Part shown: positions 9,194 through 20,943 of the stretch, one piece after another | Layout of the letters: every line of letters begins with the position of its first letter | Numbering within the stretch: the first letter of the stretch is position 1 | DNA from: Pelargonium nanum | Lineage: Eukaryota; Streptophyta; Magnoliopsida; Geraniales; Geraniaceae | Direction: 5' to 3' | NCBI GenBank assembly: GCA_036897485.1 | Contig: JAYMTF010001222.1 | Location: 1-25,259 of the forward strand | Length of the DNA stretch: 25,259 bases | The notes under the pieces: generated by a model | The model's input: only the letters and a program-made list of their open reading frames with translations | Databases searched by the model: none | What the model was told of the DNA's origin: nothing | Position numbers and translations under genes: made by a program

Positions 9194-9389
9194 AGAACTC
9201 ATGTTAGAACATAATGAAAGGAAAACTAAAGCATGAAGGAAAAATGAACATATAAGAAAATTAAGAGTCATGTGCTCACCACATGATGTGCAGAACTCAT
9301 GTTACAACATAATGAAAGGAAAACTAAAATATGAGGGGGGAAATAGACATATTAGAAAATTAAGGGTCATGTGCTCACCACATGAAGAG
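9194..9389 (+). repeat. 98-bp tandem duplication
   Basis: The unit starting agaactcatgttagaacata at 9194 recurs from 9292 with about 90 percent identity, judged by eye, through the shared end gggtcatgtgctcaccacatga. Two copies only. No coding frame runs through it. Drift between copies shows it is not very recent. Confidence 0.75.
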
Positions 9390-9504
9390 AGAAAAGCATA
9401 GTTTCCCATTAGTTTTGACCAACAAAAACTAGCATTAAAGTTTAGATTAGTTGACTATAGTTGAAAATGATATAAATTGCATTTATGAACTTGTAGCTCA
9501 TTTT

Positions 9505-9720
9505 ATTCCGGTTTATACATGAGGTTTTTGAGCGGGCCCGCACATTCGCTGTTGACACTTTTAAGCCGTTTTACCACAACTAAACTAATACTCATTCGAG
9601 ATTTGTTCACAGTTAAAGTCTTCACCTCTTCCCACGAGTGTGTTGAGCGGGGACCGAACGCAAGCACTTTTCTCACTCACGCAGTCTGTGATGCCAACTA
9701 CGCTACTATCCTTGAGTAAT
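9505..9720 (-). mobile_element. probable tRNA-derived SINE, minus strand
   Basis: Read on the minus strand from 9720, the sequence gives tagtagcgtagttggca, a good pol III A box. About 35 bases later comes gcgttcggtccc, a good B box. The flanks ttgtagctcatttt (9491-9504) and ttgtatttcatttt (9721-9734) match at 12 of 14 positions, as expected for an old target-site duplication. No clear poly(A) tail is left on the 9505 side, and the 3' boundary is uncertain. The 66-codon plus-strand frame here is an artefact. Confidence 0.5.
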
Positions 9721-9739
9721 TTGTATTTCATTTTCATTT

Positions 9740-10200
9740 GAAAGTTAAGACGTTATATTTCAAATACATCTACAACGTTTAGAAAATCAAACCATTTCAA
9801 AGGATAGGATAAAAATTACCATTTGAAATTCACATAAAAAGCTAAAGCCAAATCCAAATCCACTTGATTTGAATTCAAATCTTACAAATTTGTGGACAAC
9901 TCCACAACAATGTGATTTTGTTTTGATCCTCAATTTTTTTTTTATGTACCCATCAAATGCTTTTTCTCTTCACTTTCCTTGGAGGTGGTGTGATGAATAA
10001 ATCTGTTTGCATGCTCATAAAAACATTATAATGACATTAGCAGACACAAACACTAAAAAACATAATTAACAAAACAAAATAAAAAAAAAGGTGGATGTTG
10101 TGTACATGATACAATCATTCATGTGCCTCTTACTTCCTCCCACGTCCACATCCAACCCATCTGGGTAATTATCACCTGCACCACCCATCAGATCACCGAT
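9740..10200. other. upstream region of the NHX gene
   Basis: No gene seen. AT-rich until about 10110, then CA/CT-rich promoter-like sequence. A single ACGT-core motif cccacgtcc at about 10139 resembles ABA/bZIP-type sites, but one copy is weak evidence. The poly(A) and poly(T) runs are unremarkable. Confidence 0.4.
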
Positions 10201-10256
10201 CCACCATCAACGGCTCCTATTCACCCAAGTTCAAATCCCACCACACAATCAGGTCC

Positions 10257-10743
10257 GTATAAATTGCTCTCCTCATTCGCGGTCTCTCTCTGCCATTTCT
10301 CTTACTTGTCTTCAACTGAAACTAAAAAAATATCTATATTCTCTCTAAATTGTCAGCCTTGTTGTTCGCAGATATTCCCTCTCTCTCAGATTAGCTGGAA
10401 TCTGAAGCTAACTGTTGATTTGCTGTGGAATCTGGAGTTTCTTCAAGTTTCAGATCCAAAACACTGCAAGTTTTGAGCAGAGCAGAGCAGGAGGTTGTTC
10501 AGGTGCTTCTTGATTTCGGCAAGTTTCTGAAAATTTGTTGTATATGATCATGACCTGACTTGTTTTGATTTTCGTTTGAAGCTGATCTCGACTTCGTTTT
10601 GTTGATTTGATTTTCGTTTTTGCAGAGCTTGAATCAAAACCCAAGTGGAATTGACTTCGGTGTTGGGTGTTTTTAGAGTGAACTGTGGGGTGGGGTTGAT
10701 TTTTTGGGGTTTTTTGTTTTGTGGAGCCATCTAGTCTGCTTAG
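10257..10743 (+). promoter_or_regulatory. NHX core promoter and long 5' leader, possible leader intron
   Basis: gtataaattg at 10257-10266 is a plausible TATA box; transcription would start near 10290, followed by a CT-rich leader (ctctcctcattcgcggtctctctctgcc). The leader would be about 450 bases. A good acceptor (ttttcgtttttgcag, ending 10626) and donor-like gtttctg near 10521 suggest an intron in the 5' UTR, as known for some plant NHX genes. The frame at 10123-10476 is leader/promoter and not a gene. Intron use is inferred. Confidence 0.5.
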
Positions 10744-13700
10744 ATGGCGATTGACATAGCTTCTCTGGTGATGAGAGCGGGTCTGGCTTCATCTGATCAC
10801 AAGTCTGTGGTTTCGATGAACCTGTTCGTTGCTCTTCTGTGTGCTTGTATTGTACTTGGTCATTTGTTGGAGGAAAATCGGTGGATGAATGAGTCCATTA
10901 CAGCCCTTGTTATTGTGAGTTTGTACTGAACATGTGTTTGTATTAATGTGAATTGCTAGTATTCAGTTTGTGGTTGTTGAGATTGATTCTTTCAGGGCCT
11001 GGGCACTGGAGTTGTAATTTTGCTTACAACTGGAGGAAAGAGCTCGCATCTTTTAGTATTCAGTGAAGATCTTTTCTTCATCTATCTCCTTCCGCCAATT
11101 ATATTTAATGCCGGGTGAGCTGGAGAATTTGCATCTAGTATTTTTTATTTATTTATAAAAAAATGCAAGTTGCATCGGCTCTCTTGTTCTGTTTAAGATT
11201 TGAGACTGGAAACCTAGATTGGAAATGATGAGTGATGCTGTCAAGGTTAAGTTTTCAAGATTATTTGTTAGCTTCTTGTAAACAAATGCTGGTATCAAGT
11301 CAATGGATTTGCAAGAATATACATATCTATGATCAGTAATGTATTTTAATTATCATCGGAAAGGAGATTATTTGTTGAATAAAAAATTCCAGTTAATCCA
11401 AAAAGATTTTATTCAAAGATGAAAAGGGGAAATGAGCTTCCATTTCTACTAAAAAGTAATCACTTTGCTAACTTCATGCTTTATGTTATATATATGTATT
11501 TACTTTCAGAGACAACTACATGCATATTTTGTGGTTAGTATGGCTTCAGAATATTGAGCCCGAAACACTGCAATTTTCATGATCTTCTTCTTCTTAGCTA
11601 GTTTGTTTCACTTATTGCAGTCTGTTTTATCATGTGAAATTTAAATAGGAGTAAATGGTTAGAAGCAACAAAATTATTACTTTAAACTTAGTTATTTAGT
11701 TTGTTACTGCCCTCTTGCCAGGTTCCAGGTAAAGAAGAAGCAATTCTTTCGCAACTTCATGACTATTATGCTGTTTGGTGCAGTTGGTACTCTAATATCC
11801 TTTGCCATAATATCAATGGGTATGCAGAACAGCTTAATTGTTTTCAGTTTCTTAAGTTATGCTTGATGTAAAAGTCCAAAGAAGTATGATAGTTGAGGGT
11901 CTGTATATACATTATAAGTCTCACGAGTAGCTGTGACCCATATAAAGGGAGAAATTTGTTTCGGTTCTTTTATTTCAATTCAAACAAGAAAATTAAATTT
12001 TAAAGTTCTATATATTTCTAGCCTGCTTTTCTAGTCGGCAAATCCTCTTGGTTAGTTAAATGTACATGTTCTTTTATAAGCTACTCCAGTCAGACTGTGT
12101 TCTGGACATATTGTTCTCTACTCATTTGTTGGTTTTTTCTTGTTTGTTCGCTTTTGTAAAACAATGGAACAGCCTAAGAATATGGTTAATTCAGGCTGAA
12201 TTCATCACATCATATTTGACAGACCATTGACTGGTATCTGTATGCAAAATGATGTTTTATTGAGTTCGCCATACTTAGAAGGACATGAGATTAGGAATTA
12301 TAATTTCCAAGTAATTACAGTTCATATTGGAATTTAGTTCTCCGAAATCCAAACAGTAATTCTTTCCTATGAATTGTTAATTATTTTGAACAAACAATTG
12401 AATATTTCTGTTACCTTAATCTAGTATTATGAGACCGTATAGTTAAATATATGGGTCTACGTCAGTTCCCTTTGCGCTGTTTCCATACTACTCTGGTTGA
12501 CAGCTACACAAGTTTTATTTCTTGTGGGCCTCTTCTCATACATCCATTTGAAATTTGAGTTAGGCTTGCCTATATATGTTTTTATTGCTATTTAGTTATC
12601 ATCTGCTGTCATATTGTCCTAGCGCGGAGGAATGGTTTGGATAAATATTTGAAGCTCTAAGATGCGAACTAATATCTCAGTGTTTTCTACTAGATTTGTG
12701 CTATTTTTTCTCCTTCCTTTTTCATGAATTCTTTCTTTCTTTTGACCCAGGTGCTACACACTTTTTTAAGAAAATGAATATTGGTTCCCTCGAGATTGGA
12801 GATTACCTTGGTATATTCAATATTTTATGCTTTGTATAGTTCATGCATTTGTCACTCATCAGTCATCTCACACTATTTCTTCATTGTAGCAATTGGGGCT
12901 ATATTTTCTGCTACAGATTCTGTTTGCACGTTGCAGGTAAAAGTCGCTTCTTAAATCTCTAGTAATCTTAGAACTTTCTTTCCTTCTTTCTTCTTTTTTT
13001 TAATTTATTTTTTTAATTTTATTTTACAAAGAAATCATTTGGAACTTGATGCATCCATATCATTGGTTCAGGTGCTTAATCAAGATGAGACACCTTTACT
13101 GTACAGCTTGGTTTTTGGGGAAGGTGTAGTAAATGATGCTACATCAGTGGTGCTTTTTAATGCAATCCAGAGCTTTGACCTAACTCATATCAACTCAAGC
13201 ATTGCTTTGCAATTTGTTGGCAACTTTTTATATTTATTCATCTCGAGCACTGTGTTGGGAGTTTTCGTAAGTCTTTCCATCTGTGTGTGCTCTTGCACGA
13301 ATGCTTCTCTTTATTTTACATTTTCTTGCACTTGTTTATATTATTGCATGACATTCAATTTTTATTTCCTGCAGACCGGACTGCTTAGTGCATATATCAT
13401 CAAGAAACTCTATTTTGGCAGGTCCGTAAATCAGTAATGTGGTATTCATTTCACTTTATAAAGTGTTATTTTGTTTAATTTATATACAATGAAGTGCATT
13501 ACTTTTCTATACTGATAGTTCAGAAGTCTAAAACTAAGGAACTTACAAGCCATAGCAAATAGCAATGCAGTTGCAAGTGATGAAACAAGTCTCCTTTTTG
13601 TTTCTACACCTGCACCTGGTGCAGTTGTGCTTGTAGTGTCAGAACTGATCTAGTTTTACGTGCTAAAAATATTATATTTTTAATTATATACACATCTCTC

Positions 13701-16254
13701 TTTTTTATTTGCTTACTCACTTGCTTACATAATTCATTGGTACAAATACCAAAAGTAAGTACAGTTACTGTTTTAGGAGATTGATTTACATTCTATCAGG
13801 CAATGTTCTTACACTTGATATCCTTACAACCACCAGGCACTCTACGGACCGTGAGATTGCTATTATGATTCTGATGGCTTACCTTTCATATATGTTGGCT
13901 GAAGTAAGATTTCCATGAACTTCTTGTATACCACCAATACCTTTACTATGGCCTGTGTTTTTCTTTTACTTTTTTTGGTTAGAAGCTTGCTTGAAGATGT
14001 AGTCTGAACTTGATGTTAAAATCTGATGTCTTCCAGCTCTTCTATCTAAGTGGCATTCTCACTGTATTCTTTTGTGGGATTGTTATGTCTCATTATACGT
14101 GGCATAATGTGACAGAAAGTTCAAGAGTTACAACAAAGTAAGTTTATCTTAATTTATGCAAGTTGTGAAAAAATAAAACACCTGATTGCTCATTCTGTTG
14201 TCTCTTAGAAAGCTGTGGCAAAGCTGTCATGCCACTAACATTATCATTTCTCTTCACACCATGACAGGCATGCTTTTGCAACTCTATCCTTTGTTGCTGA
14301 GATCTTTATCTTCCTATATGTTGGGATGGATGCCCTAGATATTGAGAAATGGAGAGTAGTGAGTGACAGGTAAAGTTTAATGCATGATAGAAGAAGTTCC
14401 CTTGAAATGCGTCATTATAATTTGTTAATTTCTTTTTCAACCTTTTTTTCCATGATCAGCCCTGGAAAATCAATTGGCGTAAGTTCTATATTATTGGGAT
14501 TGGTTCTTGTTGGAAGAGCGGCCTTTATTTTCCCCTTATCCTTTTTATCCAATTTGACGAAGAAGTCTGCGCATGACAAAGTAGACTTTAAGCAACAAGT
14601 ACGAAATTCATGCTATTTTTTTTATGTTCCCATATTACTTGAAAGGATTATTGTGTTAAACTATATCAAACCACCCTCTTTTTTTTTTTTGTCTTTTCTT
14701 TTTGTTTCAGGTTACAATATGGTGGGCTGGTCTTATGCGTGGTGCTGTTTCTATGGCACTCGCTTATAATCAGGTAAAAGATAGGTAGATATACTTTTCA
14801 GTCTATGTCAGTACATAAATATGGATTTGTTTTGGAATGAGAGTATGGTTAGCCATTGCTGTATGGAGTCGGATAACCACCACAATTGATAAAACTTGCA
14901 CTTTTCTGTTACAAACACACCCTTTAAAGGTTGCATTATCCTCTCCATGATATATTGCAAATGGCAAATCAAATGGCATGTGAATGATTGGGGGATGGAA
15001 AAGGAACCGTTTTTCTTCTTCTTAAGTATTGGAATTTGGGTAAGGAAGAGGGTTTGTTAAACCAAGGATCTCTGCATTCCACGTAGCAAATGCTTGTTGA
15101 GAGGACTTGATTAAATAGATTGTTACTATAAAGGGTAATTTTTCATTGACCATATGTATTTATATGTGTGTATGTTGCTTGTCATATAAAACAAATAAAT
15201 GTGTAATGAATTCGTTATATTTTATGCATGCAGTTTACCAGATCAGGCCATACCCAATTGCACGGGAATGCACTCATGATAACCAGTACTATCACAGTTG
15301 TGCTTTTCAGCACAATGGTAAGACATCATTTCATTCATCACTTCATCACTAGTGCAATAATTTTCATTTGTATTCTAATTGACGTGTACTTATTTGATTT
15401 CTATTACTACTGCCTAAATGCATTGGGCCAAAATATGGTGCCGATTTAAGACTTCCAGTCTTCTACAACCTAATGTTTTCCTTATTTAGAGAAAAACATC
15501 AAACCCCTCTATGTTATTCTACTTGACAACATTAAAATCCTGAAAAATCTTGAATGTATTAAACAAGAAAATCTCCCCAAATGACAGTAATAAAAGAAAC
15601 TCTCTTCTGTATGCAACAGCCCAGAGCACGTTGGTTCCTAGAAACCAAAACAACAAGAAACACAATTGGTGTTGTTGAATGATACCTGATTTACCTTCTT
15701 TTGCAATCACTTTCGCTACTGTCTCTAGAGTCAATAATTTTACAAAAGGAACTACTGAACTAGATCACTTGTTGATGTTAGTCTTCAGTTTTCTGTTATT
15801 GCTTATCCTTTGGAGGGATTCCAACTGGATCAGTGATCGGTTTCTACAGTATCAAAATGATATTGATATTGAGGATGATACCTCAAGTGTAATTGTTCTT
15901 GTACTTGGATATGTGCAGGTCTTTGGGTTGATGACTAAACCACTGATTAGGTTGTTGCTCCCTTCACCAAAACAAACCACCAGCATGATCTCCTCTGAAC
16001 CATCTAGTCCTAAATCCTTCATTGTACCACTGCTCGGTAATGGACAAGAATCAACCGAAACCATTCAGAGCAGCCAGTGTGTGCCCAGACCTTCCAGCTT
16101 GCGGATGCTCCTGAGCACCCCTAGTCACACTGTCCATCATTATTGGCGAAAATTTGATAATGCGTTCATGCGACCTGTCTTTGGCGGACGAGGTTTCGTA
16201 CCCATAATTCCAGGTTCACCCACCGAACATGGCGGCGTTCCGCAATGGCAGTGA
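10744..16254 (+). CDS. NHX1: vacuolar Na+(K+)/H+ antiporter, NHX1/NHX2 class, 14 coding exons
   Basis: Exchanges cytosolic Na+ or K+ for vacuolar H+ at the tonoplast, supporting salt tolerance, pH and turgor. Coding exons: 10744-10914, 10996-11114, 11722-11819, 12751-12810, 12890-12936, 13072-13266, 13375-13421, 13837-13903, 14037-14137, 14268-14369, 14460-14598, 14711-14773, 15234-15317, 15919-16254. All introns are GT-AG, phases agree, and 1629 nt encode 542 residues (Arabidopsis NHX1 is 538). The amiloride-binding motif LFFIYLLPPI is at 83-92, FSATDSV at 155-161, and the transport-core Asn186-Asp187 in GEGVVNDATS. FVAEIFIFLYVGMD and WWAGLMRGAVSMALAYNQ are also intact. The hydrophilic C-terminal tail (about 440-542) ends GSPTEHGGVPQWQ. 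Class I (vacuolar) versus endosomal class is clear from these motifs; NHX1 versus NHX2 is not decidable. The longest intron is the third (931 bp). Confidence 0.95.
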
Positions 16255-16916
16255 GAAGCATGATTTTGAATTTTAGGAATTGTGGGTAGGGAGGGGGTAT
16301 GAATTGGGTTGAAGTTGGTGAGTAGTAGAGCCAATATTGAAATGATTCCAGGTAACACTTTCCTTTTTCTTCAATGTTGGTTGCTTTGTAATATGATTTA
16401 TTGTGTAATTTTGTGTCTAGATAGATATATGGGGTTTATGAATGTCAATGAGTGTAATCATTAAAATACATAGCTTCTTCTGGGTTCATTTGAGAGTTGT
16501 GTTTTGTAGAACAGCTAGCTACTCTGTCTGTATTCGTTCTCAGCTGTATCATATACAAGTATTATTTTCAATTTTGATGCTTCCAGTTTGGGAGGCAAAA
16601 TGAGATGTCGAAATCTAGCAGGTGCTTTTCAAGTAGTGAATCATGTGAAACCAGGCTGGTTTTAGGTGCAATTTTGGTACCCTTTATTTATTCTCAACTC
16701 TGCTGCTGCAGCACGAGTGATACCAGAAATTGATAGCAATCAATCAGTTCCGTATGGGCAGGTGTGCATACCTTGGACTTGGACTAACTCTCGTTCAAGC
16801 CTGCTGTTTAGAATTGAATTTCAACCTTTGGTTTGCAATAAAATGAGCAGTGTGAAAGTGGGTGGCTAAGTGGTTTACATCCGGCTTTAATGCTAGACTT
16901 GCATTGTGAGTGATGA
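16255..16916. other. NHX 3' UTR and flank
   Basis: The first few hundred bases after the stop probably form the 3' UTR, with candidate poly(A) context around 16380-16470. The 67-codon frame at 16666-16869 has no recognisable family and atypical composition for a gene, so it is not called. Confidence 0.4.
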
Positions 16917-16935
16917 GGGAGAGAGAGAGAGAGGA
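16917..16935 (+). repeat. (GA)n microsatellite
   Basis: An uninterrupted gagagagagagaga run within gggagagagagagagagagg, just before recognisable copia sequence begins. It may mark a breakpoint of the fossil. Confidence 0.8.
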
Positions 16936-16939
16936 GGAC

Positions 16940-18050
16940 CATTATTGAGATTTAAATGCGTTCCTCCATGGTGATTTAAACGAGGAAGTCTCTATGGAAA
17001 TCTTGTAGGGGTTTTGCAGCGGAGGGAGATTCGAGTGTGTCGACTATACAAATATCTCTATTACAACAAGTTCAATTCTTTTCTATAAAAGATTGGTTTT
17101 TATCCTTCTCCGGCTGATCATTCATTGTTCTTTTATTTTCGAGATGACTCTTTTGTCGTTCTGATGATCTACGTTAACGATGTCAATGTTATTGGATCAG
17201 ATGATAATAACATAGAACATTTCAAGTGTTATCTATATTGACTATTCAATATAAGAATTTGGGTACATTCAAGCATTTTTTTGCAATAGAGGTCACCCGC
17301 TCACCTACTGAGATCTCTATCACCCAGTGGAAGTACACCCTCGATATTATAGTTGACAATGTATTCACTGCTTATAAACTTGTCACCTGCCTATTACCTA
17401 ACAACACCACTTGGCTTTCGGTACTTGCATGTCGTACACTGATCTTACCCAATATCGCCGTCTTGTCGGTCGTCTTACTTATCGCACCATTACTAGACAA
17501 GACATATGTAGTCTACATCTTAAGTCAATTCATGCACACACCTCGTTAGCCTCACCTCGATTTTGCATTATATGTTCTACACTATCTCAAAAGCCACATG
17601 GGGTGGGGCATTTTCTTTCCATCTAACAACACACCCACTTTATAGGCCTATTGCGATGTAGATTGGTCCAATTGCCTAAGTACACAACGATCTACTAATA
17701 GGTACGTTATTTTTCTTGGGTCGTCTCCCATCACATGTCAGGCCAAGAAATACTCATAGATTTTGTGTTTTTATGTTGAACTCGAGTATCGTGCTATAGC
17801 CAAAGCCTTTTTTTTTTTTTTTTGCAACAATTAAGCTATCATTCACATTGCTTTGAACTAAGTTTTCGTGAACACACTAAACAAATCAAGATATACTTTC
17901 AGTTTGTCCATGTTAAACTTGAATGATATGCCATGATCCACCAAACGATCTCTAACCGACACCAATTAGCTGACATCTTCACAAAGGCGCTAAGACGAGA
18001 TCACCATCACGAACTATTAGGCAAGTTGGACATTTCATATTCTTCGTTAA
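16940..18050 (+). mobile_element. Ty1/copia retrotransposon fossil, 3' part of pol
   Basis: A degraded fragment of a copia-type pol in plus orientation. It runs from the reverse-transcriptase region (block resembling NAFLHGDLNEEV near 16955, the YVDD-equivalent block near 17170) through the RT C-terminus and into RNase H (block resembling LADIFTKAL near 17970). Gag, protease and integrase are absent, and no complete LTR pair was recognised. The frame is broken many times, so it is old and inactive. The short open frames at 17226-17626 are remnants of it and not separate genes. Confidence 0.8.
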
Positions 18051-18051
18051 T

Positions 18052-18222
18052 GCATTACTTTTCTTTGGAGCCAAAATGTAATAAGACAATACCCCTATTT
18101 TATATGTAGGGTAATTTTAAATTGTCAAAATTTAATAGGACATTGCTTTTCTTTGGTACCAAAATTCAATAGGACATTACCCCCTATTTACAATGTAGGG
18201 TAGTTTAAAATTGTCAAACAAA
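18052..18222 (+). repeat. 88-bp tandem duplication
   Basis: The block cattacttttctttggagccaaaatgtaataagaca...gtagggtaattttaaattgtc recurs 88 bp later as cattgcttttctttggtaccaaaattcaatagg...gtagggtagtttaaaattgtc. Two diverged copies lie directly behind the copia fossil and about 135 bp before the ACP TATA box. Whether they were part of the fossil's 3' end is unclear. Confidence 0.7.
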
Positions 18223-18356
18223 ATGGAGGCCTAAATGGAATAAATGAAGAACAAAAGATGTTATATATGAGGGACCAAACACGCCAAATTTCGATGGAAA
18301 CAAAGCAAAAAAGCGAATTGCCAACAAATCTCAACTACAACATCAACAAACAAACA

Positions 18357-18503
18357 GCTATAAAAACGTAGTCACTCTCTTTACTCAAACACGCTCTTCA
18401 CAGTACACACTCTTTGTGCTCTCCGCCCCCATCTCTCTCTCTCTCCTCCTCTTCCACAGCTTCTCAGATTTCTCTCCTCTCTCTGCTCCAATCCAATCCA
18501 TCT
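18357..18503 (+). promoter_or_regulatory. ACP core promoter and pyrimidine-rich leader
   Basis: gctataaaaacg at 18357-18368 is a strong TATA box. Transcription would start near 18390-18400. The leader contains a long CT-rich tract (atctctctctctctcctcctcttcc, about 18430-18455), typical of the pyrimidine patch in plant photosynthetic and housekeeping genes. ATG follows at 18504. Confidence 0.65.
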
Positions 18504-20943
18504 ATGGCTTCCTTTACAGCCAATTCTGTTTCTATGACCTCCATCTCCTGCTCCTTGAGGCCTACCATGGTAATAATCACTCTTCTCTTCATCTTCCGCT
18601 CTTTCATTTCTTATATTTTGTTTCGCGTTTGATCTACTGCTTCGATTTTATCGAATCCTCGCATGTTGTTTATATAGTAGTTTTATGTTGATTGGGGTTT
18701 TGGACTTTTGGTTACGGATGGATCTTTTGATCTTTAGCTGCTTGAGTGTATGGATCCGTTTTGTGATATAAATTTTATTCGTTAATTTTGGCTTAATTCT
18801 ATCTCCTGTTCAGTTCGTGACTGAAAGTTTAGCGGACTCTAGTGTCAACTGTGAATGAAGTAGCATTAGTAATGATTACATGAAGTGCATGATTTTATTG
18901 TTTATGCATGATAATTTGATATATGTGAGTGTTAACTTTCCGATTCTTTAATGCAAGTCAGTCATGATTAGACATTTTGTAGCAAAACTTGAGGGATTCT
19001 ACTTCTAACTAACTTATCTAAGAGATATTGTTGTTAATTCATACATAACTAATTAACTAAAATGAACAGTGGAATCTCATTTTTTGACGGAAGGAGTACA
19101 TGAAAAGGAGACCTTGACATCTGCATTGATAAGTGTTCAGTTTGAAATAGGAACTAGATAATGTCTAGATCCAGTAGAATCTTGTCCTGAGCCATGTTCA
19201 TCTACATTAGATTACTTGTACAATAACCTTTTCTCTGTTTCAATGGTGGATGTTTAAAAATGTTGTCCAGTGACTGGGTTTTGCATCCGGTCTCTGAAAT
19301 TAGTTAGTGTCTGTGCGTGGTGAAGTTTCCCTTTGGCTTCACTCAACTGCATTGCCCTGCTGCTCTAGAAAAGGGTTTCAGAGTGGTGCAAGTTTATTAT
19401 CCAAATGGTTAAATATTTTCTTTGATCAAAAGTTTGGTGTTTTGTTTATCCAATTCTTTTGATTGTCTAGTTTATTATCCTGCTTGAATATCTTGCATAT
19501 CACTTTAGCATATTTTCAATCTCTGATGTTAAAATTAAAAGATAAAATTGTTCTTCTGAACTTTCTTTTTATCATATGAAGGTTCCATAACCTTTTCAAT
19601 ATCCCAATGAATTTCAAAATTGGACCAAATTGTCATCTGCTCTTGTATTGATTAAGATAGAGTTATGTTGCTGTTTGTCTCTCACTCTTCTCTAATACTG
19701 TTTATTTTCTATATTTCCCCCTTTCCCTTTAATTATATTATGTTTCTGGTATTTATTGAATTGCTTTTGTCAAATGCCAAAACAGGCCCCTACCATGATC
19801 TCTGGTATGAAATCAGCATCCTTCTCCATTAACAGGATTGGCTTTCCATCTCTTAGGTTAGAACAAGGGTCATCTCGCCTCCAGGTTTTCTGTGCGGTAA
19901 TTTTCTCATCTTCGTGATGCATGGTATATGTATATTGCATGCCACCTACATGAATTGTTCTCTTACTTTGGTTACTTTGTAGTTTTTAGACAAATGTTTG
20001 TAATTGGGAAATATCATTATTTACCAAGTCTTGACATAGTGTGGAGAAGGAAGCTTCTTCATATGGCTGCATACTTGGGGCTCTTCAGCTTTCATTATAT
20101 CTATTTCATTCTATTATGTACCAAACTTTCGTTGAATGTAATTTATGATCCGGGGGAATTTTTTAGAAACCTAAATGGTGTTATAATATATAAAGTCACA
20201 GCATTCATATGATGATGTAACAAGTAATGAAGATACTGATTTTGTTCAGGCCAAATCAGAGACTGTGGACAAGGTGTGTGAAATAGTGAGGAAGCAATTG
20301 GCTATTCCAACCGAAACTGAGGTCTCAGGAGAGTCAAAGTTTGCTGCACTTGGAGCTGATTCTCTTGACACGGTACCTCTACATCATGCATTTCTAATCT
20401 ATTTATTCATCTATAATGTCATGTGCTACATCTATTGACTGTTGATGATATTATTCTTTTTTCTCTTTATATATGGTTTTGCTTTCCCTTTTCATTTGAT
20501 AGGTTGGAATATTCTGACTTTTGACAAAGGGTTTATTGAACTCGGCATCGCCTTTAATGTGTTATTAGATTTGAGCTAACACTCACTTCACCTTAACAGA
20601 GAGGCTAATTTCCTTTAACAAGTCTTTGTACCATTGCTATGCATCTGTTAGCAGTTTATACACGTTATTTCTTCTTTATATTGTTTTTCTGCTTTTTAGA
20701 TGTCATCTGAAAATCTGCATTACACTTGTTTATTATTAAGAAATGATTGCAAGGTGTTTATTTATTGAATAGTTGTACGTACCGTCATTTCAATTGATAT
20801 TTTGTCTTGTAAAGGTTGAGATAGTGATGGGACTTGAGGAGGAATTCGGGATTAGCGTGGAAGAGGAAAGTGCTCAGAGTATTGCCACCGTTCAAGATGC
20901 TGCTGATCTGATTGAGAAGCTCGTCGAGAAGAAGGATGCTTAA
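18504..20943 (+). CDS. ACP1: plastid acyl carrier protein precursor, 4 exons
   Basis: ACP carries growing acyl chains on a phosphopantetheine arm for type II fatty-acid synthesis in plastids. Exons: 18504-18569, 19786-19896, 20250-20372, 20815-20943. All are phase 0 with GT-AG sites and give 142 residues. Residues 1-59 form a Ser/Thr-rich chloroplast transit peptide ([20 protein letters not shown]), and the mature part probably starts near [13 protein letters not shown] (60-72). The attachment site is GADSLDT, with Ser97. Helix III/IV sequence [18 protein letters not shown]...[15 protein letters not shown] is canonical. The first intron is 1.2 kb and separates the first 22 transit-peptide codons. 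The protein is complete and should be functional. The isoform number is not decidable; the plastid type is clear, because mitochondrial ACPs have a different presequence and surroundings. Confidence 0.94.

Noticed and set aside
13039-13437. A 132-codon frame as a separate gene
   Set aside because: It is NHX exon 6 read into its intron and exon 7; family motifs and splice sites assign it to the antiporter.
16666-16869. 67-codon frame downstream of NHX
   Set aside because: No recognisable motif, no promoter, and it lies in probable 3' flank.
17226-17626. Two overlapping plus-strand frames as genes
   Set aside because: They are remnants of the copia fossil.
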